64,000 nucleotides of DNA from Roseateles subflavus (GTDB lineage Bacteria > Pseudomonadota > Gammaproteobacteria > Burkholderiales > Burkholderiaceae_C). Below, piece after piece: positions 59,306 to 64,000 of the stretch (the first letter of the stretch is position 1; the number at the start of each line of letters is the position of its first letter). The DNA lies in assembly GCF_030285365.1 (NCBI RefSeq), contig NZ_JASVDS010000008.1, positions 1 through 64,000 of the forward strand, written 5' to 3'. Below the pieces are notes generated by a model, which ran no database searches, had not been told where the DNA came from, and saw nothing but the letters and a program-made list of their open reading frames with translations. Made by a program: the position numbers and the translations under genes.

Positions 59306-61259
59306 CTCTCGTCTCCTCTGAAAGTGGTCGTGATGTGTCACTCCGCGCATGGACCTCAGTCGGCCCTCGCGCCGGCCATGAAGCGACGCTGGCCGTCGCC
59401 GTCATCGTGATCGAGCTTTGCTGGGCCTCTGCACCACCAGACGGCGGCCCGGCAGATGGTGTAGGGGCGATCACTCCGGCCACCTCCCGCGATCGTCTCA
59501 TTGCGGCCTGGCGCAACAGTTCGACCCTGCTGAGAGCGGCCAGCGCGGCCTGCTCTCGCTCTGCCAGTTGCGCGGCCTGATCCCTGGCCCGCTCCGCAGC
59601 AAGCAGCTCTGCCCTCGCGGCCACGGTTGCGATCAGCTGCGCGCCTTCCGAGTTCCTGCCCGCCGGCTCACCCCTCACCTTGGCTGAATGCACCTGGTGC
59701 GAACTCGAAGTGCCAGGCAGCGTCGATTGCTCCACCCTACACAGCTCCCTCTCAAGAAGCCGTTTCACGCTGGAACGGTGCACGCCCAAGTCCCGCGCGA
59801 TCTGTGCTTGCGGAACGCCGGCGGCCGCGTAGTCGCGCGCGCGCTGGTGCCAATCGGGCCTGCTCGCTGGTAGGGCAGCGGCGCGGCGCAGCCGCCTAAC
59901 CTTCTGCTCGCTGGCCCCGAGCTTCTGCGCCACCGCCTTCACGTTCTCACCGGCGCCGAGCAGTTTGGAGGCCTCGGCGCGGAACGTAATGCGATCGGTT
60001 CGGCGCTCCGCGCGTCCAGGCGCCTTGTCGTCGCGCCGGCGCTGCTTCTCCCGGCCACCGATGAGGGTGCAGAGCTGGCGTTGCTCGCCTTCGCTGATCT
60101 GCAGGGACTCGATGAGGTGGTCATTGCTGGGCGTGTAGAGCGGCGACCAGTTGTCACCGCCGTTGAAAGAGACCTTCTTGCCTGAGCACTTGGCTTGAAC
60201 CCTGGAGAAGAGAGTCGTCAGCGAACCGTCTTCTACAGGATTGAAGTCCTCGGCGCAGATGACCTGCGCCAGTGATGTGGCCTCTGGCCAGAAGTTCTTC
60301 GCGTTGACCACGTCAGCATGGGCAAGGAAGTTCATCGCCCAGAACATGAACAGATCTCGGCTTCCCCGGTCGATGCCACCACGCTGCATCGCCAGATTGC
60401 GCAAGTCAATGAAGCGCGCCCAGTTCAAGGACTGCACGGTGCCACCCTTCAGCCCGCTAGGCTGATGCGTGGCCGCAAACTGCTCCAGCAATTCGAGGTT
60501 TGTCACCGACGGAGGCAGTGGCTTCCCGGTCTTGACCGCCTCGACGATCCTACGGACTTCGCCCGCCGCGATGTCCTTGAAGGGGAGATCCCACCGAGCC
60601 TCAGGGATGCCACCCAAGAGGCCTGACACCCTCGCGAGCTCGACCTGGAGGCACAGGTTGTCGAAGTCATGGATTTGGCCACCGACCTTGCGCAGCCGCA
60701 CGGTCTCCTCGGATTTGAGGGCCTTGCTGTTGGTGGAGCCGAGCAGCCTCAGAACTCGCGCGGCGTCACGGACTTTGACGTCGCAACCGAGGGTCCTGTA
60801 GATCTGAGTCAGCGCGCTTTGAAGAGCCTGCCAGCGAGGCAGGTGCTGAGCTGCCATGGGCTTCTCGAACACCCACTTCGCATAGAGCCCGCGGCCTGAG
60901 CCAACGATATAGCTCGGCTCAGGAAGCCCGATCTCGGCGGCCTGCTGAGAAACACGCTCGACGAAGGCGGCATCGGGGGTCAGGCCCAGGGTGTAGCAGT
61001 CGATGTCAACATAGGCAGAGCGGATCTCCATCAAGCTGGACACGCGCCGGCTCTTCGCGACGAATGCGGCCTGTGAAAGGTACGCATCAGGTGTCGAGCG
61101 CATTGCGCGCACAACGTCCTCCACCATTGCGGACGGGTACATGTTCTGGATCAGGCCCCCTGCGCGCGTCTTGCGCATGATGGCCACGTATCCATGCTTG
61201 CTGGGATGGAGCAGCCGTGCCTCGGCCGCGCCGTCCTCAAGGTCGACGTCTAGGAGCAT
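59043..61259 (-). CDS. Primase-like replication protein (archaeo-eukaryotic primase fold) with helix-turn-helix
   Basis: 738 residues. The primase-like core has SAYVDIDCYTLGLTP (metal DxD), PSYIVGSGRGLYAKWVFEKP (sGRG with basic and Trp residues) and DAARVLRLLGSTNSKAL (nucleotide-binding R-L-x-G-T/S-x-N-x-K). A helix-turn-helix region follows at about 430-530 (VKAVAQKLGASEQKVRRLRR; AAGVPQAQIARDLGVHRSSV), then a coiled coil and a disordered tail. Such proteins prime or initiate plasmid replication. The start ATG 61259 has no Shine-Dalgarno; an inverted repeat sits directly in front of it. Confidence 0.72.
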   Translation of the reverse strand: MLLDVDLEDGAAEARLLHPSKHGYVAIMRKTRAGGLIQNMYPSAMVEDVVRAMRSTPDAYLSQAAFVAKSRRVSSLMEIRSAYVDIDCYTLGLTPDAAFVERVSQQAAEIGLPEPSYIVGSGRGLYAKWVFEKPMAAQHLPRWQALQSALTQIYRTLGCDVKVRDAARVLRLLGSTNSKALKSEETVRLRKVGGQIHDFDNLCLQVELARVSGLLGGIPEARWDLPFKDIAAGEVRRIVEAVKTGKPLPPSVTNLELLEQFAATHQPSGLKGGTVQSLNWARFIDLRNLAMQRGGIDRGSRDLFMFWAMNFLAHADVVNAKNFWPEATSLAQVICAEDFNPVEDGSLTTLFSRVQAKCSGKKVSFNGGDNWSPLYTPSNDHLIESLQISEGEQRQLCTLIGGREKQRRRDDKAPGRAERRTDRITFRAEASKLLGAGENVKAVAQKLGASEQKVRRLRRAAALPASRPDWHQRARDYAAAGVPQAQIARDLGVHRSSVKRLLERELCRVEQSTLPGTSSSHQVHSAKVRGEPAGRNSEGAQLIATVAARAELLAAERARDQAAQLAEREQAALAALSRVELLRQAAMRRSREVAGVIAPTPSAGPPSGGAEAQQSSITMTATASVASWPARGPTEVHARSDTSRPLSEETRDGHTGYQVHQNAQQGAGDSGQDQVRTGGLGPCLATRPASSAGMRRAAPGAWGGNSSPVVVELKQRALIAFRELAERSKRLRGSRQKK

Positions 61260-61261
61260 TG

Positions 61262-61282
61262 TTTCTGCAACGACGGCAGAAA
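61262..61282. promoter_or_regulatory. Inverted repeat abutting the primase start codon
   Basis: TTTCTGC and GCAGAAA, a perfect 7-bp inverted repeat with a 7-base spacer, ending two bases before ATG 61259. It occupies the place of the ribosome binding site, so it could be an operator or an mRNA hairpin limiting initiation. Confidence 0.5.
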
Positions 61283-61319
61283 ATCAGCTTGACCCAGTTA
61301 TCCGATACCGCTTATTCTT

Positions 61320-61460
61320 GACCCTGTGAATTTGCTTTGAACGCCTCTTTGGGTGTTCTGCATGTGGTCCGGCCTTCCATGGTTGGATAAGCAGCAGACT
61401 CTTTGAATGGGTGGGTCAAGGATTGGCGGTCGGCTTGCGGTGTCAAGCCGACTTTTTTTT
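61320..61460 (+). ncRNA. Candidate small RNA divergent from the primase gene
   Basis: A promoter-like pair TTGACC (61289-61294), 18 bases, TATTCT (61313-61318) precedes about 140 bases ending in a strong intrinsic terminator. No ORF longer than 15 codons is present. TTGACCC occurs twice 29 bases apart in the promoter. A replication-control RNA is one possibility because it lies next to the primase-like gene. Confidence 0.4.
61429..61460 (+). terminator. Strong intrinsic terminator on the plus strand
   Basis: GTCGGCTTG (61429-61437) and CAAGCCGAC (61444-61452), a perfect 9-bp stem with a 6-base loop, followed by eight T. No annotated plus-strand gene lies upstream, which is the main argument for a small RNA there. 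Confidence 0.85.
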
Positions 61461-61621
61461 GCCTATATGTCTCGCATTGGTTTTGTGGAAGGCGCCGTAC
61501 AGCAGAGCTGTTAGGCGCGCGATTATTGATTCCGCAACCAGAACTGATTGCGAACCATTACCGGCAATCAACTCCTTCACGTTCAAGGCGCCTGGCGTGC
61601 CAGACCTAGCGCCGTGGTCGA

Positions 61622-62824
61622 TCAGTGGTAGCGATAGCCATCGACCTCATCGGACGAAGGCGCTTCGAGTTCAATGCGCAGGACCGTGTCCGGTCTCACG
61701 GGGAGCTCGGACAGGTTGCGTGCACGGCCGTGGAGGTCGACCAAGGCCTTCCCGACCTGGACCGCTACGGCCGCCGAAGGTGCATAGACCGTCAACTCGC
61801 CTTCCAAAACAAGACTGAGCGCCCCCTGGTGGCCAGCCCAGCCCGGCGCACCACCTCCGGCGACTTGTTCGACGCCTTGCTCGGCTCTGGCGTACTGCAC
61901 CTGCCAAGGTTGCGGGTCGGACCGGACCTGGATGTTGTGAGGGCCGACCGCACTGGCCATCAGGCCCTGGTGGGTCTGCGGACGAAGGCTGGGGTCTTCC
62001 TCGAAGATGGAAGCCTCGTAGATGATGGGAACGATCCACTGGTTCATTCCGGACTGGCTCAAATAGGTAGCCACCGCGCGCTCGGTGTTTGAGCGCTCCT
62101 GCTGCAGCATGGCACGACCCAGACCGACGGCGGACGCTGCTGAGCCGCCCATCACCGACTCGTAGAGGCTGCTCCAGCGCTTGCTGACGTTGGCGACCAT
62201 CGAGGCCAGCAGCGCAGGCACTGCGGCCGCAGGAAGATTCACAGGCACCAGGGCACTGTGATCCACCTGGTCATCAAAGACAGGAAGCTGCCCGGTGTCG
62301 GCCAAGGTGAACAGATAGGAGAGCTGCTTGTAATCCGGATGAATGGCGAACCGGCCGTCGGAATCGACGGTACCCACTACCCCGCTCAGGATCCGGTTCA
62401 TCTGACTGGACCCCGCGTCGTCGAGCACGAACAGTCGGGTGTGCCCTTCGAGACCATCATGCGCGGCCTCATCCGTCGGCTCCTCGCGTACCGCCACCGC
62501 CTCTGTGTCTGCAGACGATGCCGTGGGCATATTGCCCTGTCCCAGCTGACCATAGGTGTACTCGACCGGGTCTTCGTGAGTGATGATCGTGACGGGGTGG
62601 GGTCCCTCAAGGCGCTCACGGTTCGGGGGCGCCATCAGTGTCGATCTCGGCGCGTCGTCATCTTCGATCAGCTGCGCGATCATCGATTCGACGTCCGGTG
62701 GAATCGATGTCGAGGTGCCAGTGACCTCGTCGGCGCTTGATGGGGCCGAAGCGGACGGCGTTGTCTGCTGAGCCGCGGCGGCCCGATTCCGCGCGATCAG
62801 CGCGGCGAAAGCGTTCTTGGACAT
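61622..62824 (-). CDS. Unknown protein
   Basis: 400 residues. An Ala/Ser/Pro-rich start leads to an acidic region (IAQLIEDDDAPRSTL) and then HPVTIITHEDPVEYTYGQLG, which recalls the Asp box of PilT-type ATPases, although no Walker A exists. Middle: SSQMNRILSGVVGTVDSDG and PAAAVPALLASMVANVSKRW. C-terminus: ALSLVLEGELTVYAPSAAVA and a beta-rich end. Soluble, no signal peptide. It follows the helicase gene by 33 bases and is probably co-transcribed. Confidence 0.65.
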   Translation of the reverse strand: MSKNAFAALIARNRAAAAQQTTPSASAPSSADEVTGTSTSIPPDVESMIAQLIEDDDAPRSTLMAPPNRERLEGPHPVTIITHEDPVEYTYGQLGQGNMPTASSADTEAVAVREEPTDEAAHDGLEGHTRLFVLDDAGSSQMNRILSGVVGTVDSDGRFAIHPDYKQLSYLFTLADTGQLPVFDDQVDHSALVPVNLPAAAVPALLASMVANVSKRWSSLYESVMGGSAASAVGLGRAMLQQERSNTERAVATYLSQSGMNQWIVPIIYEASIFEEDPSLRPQTHQGLMASAVGPHNIQVRSDPQPWQVQYARAEQGVEQVAGGGAPGWAGHQGALSLVLEGELTVYAPSAAVAVQVGKALVDLHGRARNLSELPVRPDTVLRIELEAPSSDEVDGYRYH

Positions 62825-62857
62825 CTCGATGGTCTCCTGTCGTTGAGCTGGATTGCG

Positions 62858-64000
62858 TCAGGCACCGCACTGCATGCCGGCCTCTTCGTTGACTCGGTTC
62901 ATCTCGAAGCGCTGCGCTGCCTGGCGGCGCTCTTCGCGATGACGCGGGAGGTTCTTGATCCACTCGCGCGTTTCGCTGTTCAGGGTCAGCGCTTTGCGTG
63001 CCCGTGTCGCCGCCACATAGAGCAGGTTGGATTCAGCCACCGGCGGCGTCGCGTTGGGGTTTTGGCTCAGCTCCCACTCCATGTCGTTGAGGAACTCGAA
63101 GTCATCACAGAGCTGGACACAATCCCACTCGAGGCCCTTGGACTTGTGGGCCGTGGTCAGCACCATCGAGGCGTCCGCCTCCAATGCGACTGCGTTTCGG
63201 ACGATGTCATCGAGCAGTTGCGGCGTGTCGTGACCGAACTGATCGACCAACTTCACCAGGATCTTGGCCTCGCCATCCGAGGCTTCTTCGGCATAGCGGG
63301 TGTAGTCGTGCCACGAGCCGATCTCCCGCAGCGTCCGATCCTGGATGGACTGGACGTCACGGGCGTAGAGCCGATAGGCGTCGCGGACGAGCTCCAGCCG
63401 ATACTTCTCCGGACCGCCGATCCAGTGGATACCTTCGCCGCGGCGCTCGGCCGCCAGGTTGAAAAGCTGCGCGTTCGTGCGCGACAGGTGGGTGACCTTC
63501 TCGGGGTTCCAGACGCCGTCCTTGGCCAGGCCGACGATCGGGTGAGTCTCGCCCTTGAGCTCGGACAAGAGGAGGTTGGCGACCTCGGCGATGGCCGGGC
63601 CAAACCGATGGGTTCGGGTCAGGTGGAAGCGGGTTGCACCGACCGAGAGCTGTTCCATGGCGTTGATTGCCCCCCGGAACTGATAGATGCCCTGATGACG
63701 ATCGCCGATGCACAGCACCTTGGCGCGCTGCTGCGCACGAACGATTTGCAAGGTCACAGGGTTCGCGTCCTGGGCCTCGTCGAAGATGATGTCGTCGTAG
63801 GGCAGTTGAGGCTTGCCCAGCGCATACATCTTCAGGTAGGCGTCGTCGGGCATCTCCAGCCGGTCAGCTGGATCCATCATGCGTTTCCAGGCAAGCCTGG
63901 CCAGGGCCACGGCATTGATCTGCTCGCTCGGGGACAGATCACGCTCGAAGGCCACCTGTTCGACATGCTTCTCCGAGATCTCGGCGTCCGGCGAACCGAA
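62858..64000 (-). CDS. UvrD/Rep-like superfamily 1 DNA helicase (C-terminal part)
   Basis: The frame is open to the right edge, so the N-terminus with the Walker A motif is outside the window. Visible SF1 motifs: YDDIIFDEAQDANPVTLQIV (motif II, DEAQD), CIGDRHQGIYQFRGA (motif III), FHLTRTHRFGPAIAEVANLL (motif IV), VLTTAHKSKGLEWDCVQL (motif V) and LLYVAATRARKAL (motif VI). The spacing is compact, as in small UvrD-like plasmid helicases. About 380 residues are seen. It may act in element repair or DNA processing. Confidence 0.9.
   Translation of the reverse strand, partial: FGSPDAEISEKHVEQVAFERDLSPSEQINAVALARLAWKRMMDPADRLEMPDDAYLKMYALGKPQLPYDDIIFDEAQDANPVTLQIVRAQQRAKVLCIGDRHQGIYQFRGAINAMEQLSVGATRFHLTRTHRFGPAIAEVANLLLSELKGETHPIVGLAKDGVWNPEKVTHLSRTNAQLFNLAAERRGEGIHWIGGPEKYRLELVRDAYRLYARDVQSIQDRTLREIGSWHDYTRYAEEASDGEAKILVKLVDQFGHDTPQLLDDIVRNAVALEADASMVLTTAHKSKGLEWDCVQLCDDFEFLNDMEWELSQNPNATPPVAESNLLYVAATRARKALTLNSETREWIKNLPRHREERRQAAQRFEMNRVNEEAGMQCGA

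Noticed and set aside
1-64000. CRISPR arrays, tRNA or rRNA genes, insertion sequences, att sites
   Set aside because: No regularly spaced repeats, no cloverleaf-type sequence, no transposase or integrase, and no long direct repeats were seen by reading; short ones could be missed.

Overview
The window is high-GC DNA that looks betaproteobacterial (Burkholderiales-like). This rests on codon use and the general look of the proteins; no rRNA or tRNA gene is present to place it further. Most of it belongs to one large conjugative element, either an integrative conjugative element or a plasmid. Neither an element end nor an integrase nor a relaxase is visible. The only clearly core-genome gene is nrdA at the left edge, so the left boundary may lie between nrdA and hipBA.

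Layout. 1-1371: 5' part of nrdA (minus). 1670-5396 (plus): HipB/HipA toxin-antitoxin pair, an unknown protein, a small HD alarmone-hydrolase-like protein and a zinc-ribbon protein. 5381-15433 (minus): a long operon starting with a topoisomerase III split into two genes, continuing through unknown and secreted proteins and ending with a membrane M41 peptidase that lacks an AAA domain. 15648-16892 (plus): unknown protein, divergent from the topoisomerase. 16988-23726 (minus): a giant strawberry-notch/DarB-like helicase and an OB-fold-like protein. 24294-36948 (minus): a type IVB (Dot/Icm, IncI-Tra-like) transfer operon with DotI, DotH, DotG, DotF-like, DotE-like, DotP-like, IcmJ-like and DotO proteins, headed by two phage-replication-like proteins.

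37100-40372 (plus): DnaB helicase, a Mom-like DNA-modification protein, a small ORF and an HU-like protein. 40783-44477 (minus): eleven very small unknown genes, many with strong ribosome binding sites. 44492-46698: VapBC, an SRAP (YedK/HMCES-like) protein and a LexA box with divergent small genes. 47520-54035 (minus): a five-gene GTPase-centred conflict system (calcineurin-like phosphoesterase, GASH-like helical protein, two GTPases, GAP1). 54725-58018: a small regulator-like protein, a polyvalent protein with a zincin motif and two small proteins. 58340-61259 (minus): a primase-like replication protein and an unknown protein. 61622-64000 (minus): an unknown protein and the C-terminal part of a UvrD-like helicase.

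How it fits together. The DotB-less Dot/Icm set with IcmJ and DotO is a mating-pore and coupling module. DnaB, primase, topoisomerase, the OB-fold protein and the SNO helicase would process and replicate the element. The Mom-like protein, the SNO/DarB-like protein and the polyvalent protein are candidates for protecting incoming DNA. HipBA, VapBC and the GTPase system are defence or stabilisation cargo. A 22-bp palindrome, TTGC(A/G)T-N10-(A/T)TGCAA, recurs upstream of five separate operons and is probably the binding site of a master regulator of the element.
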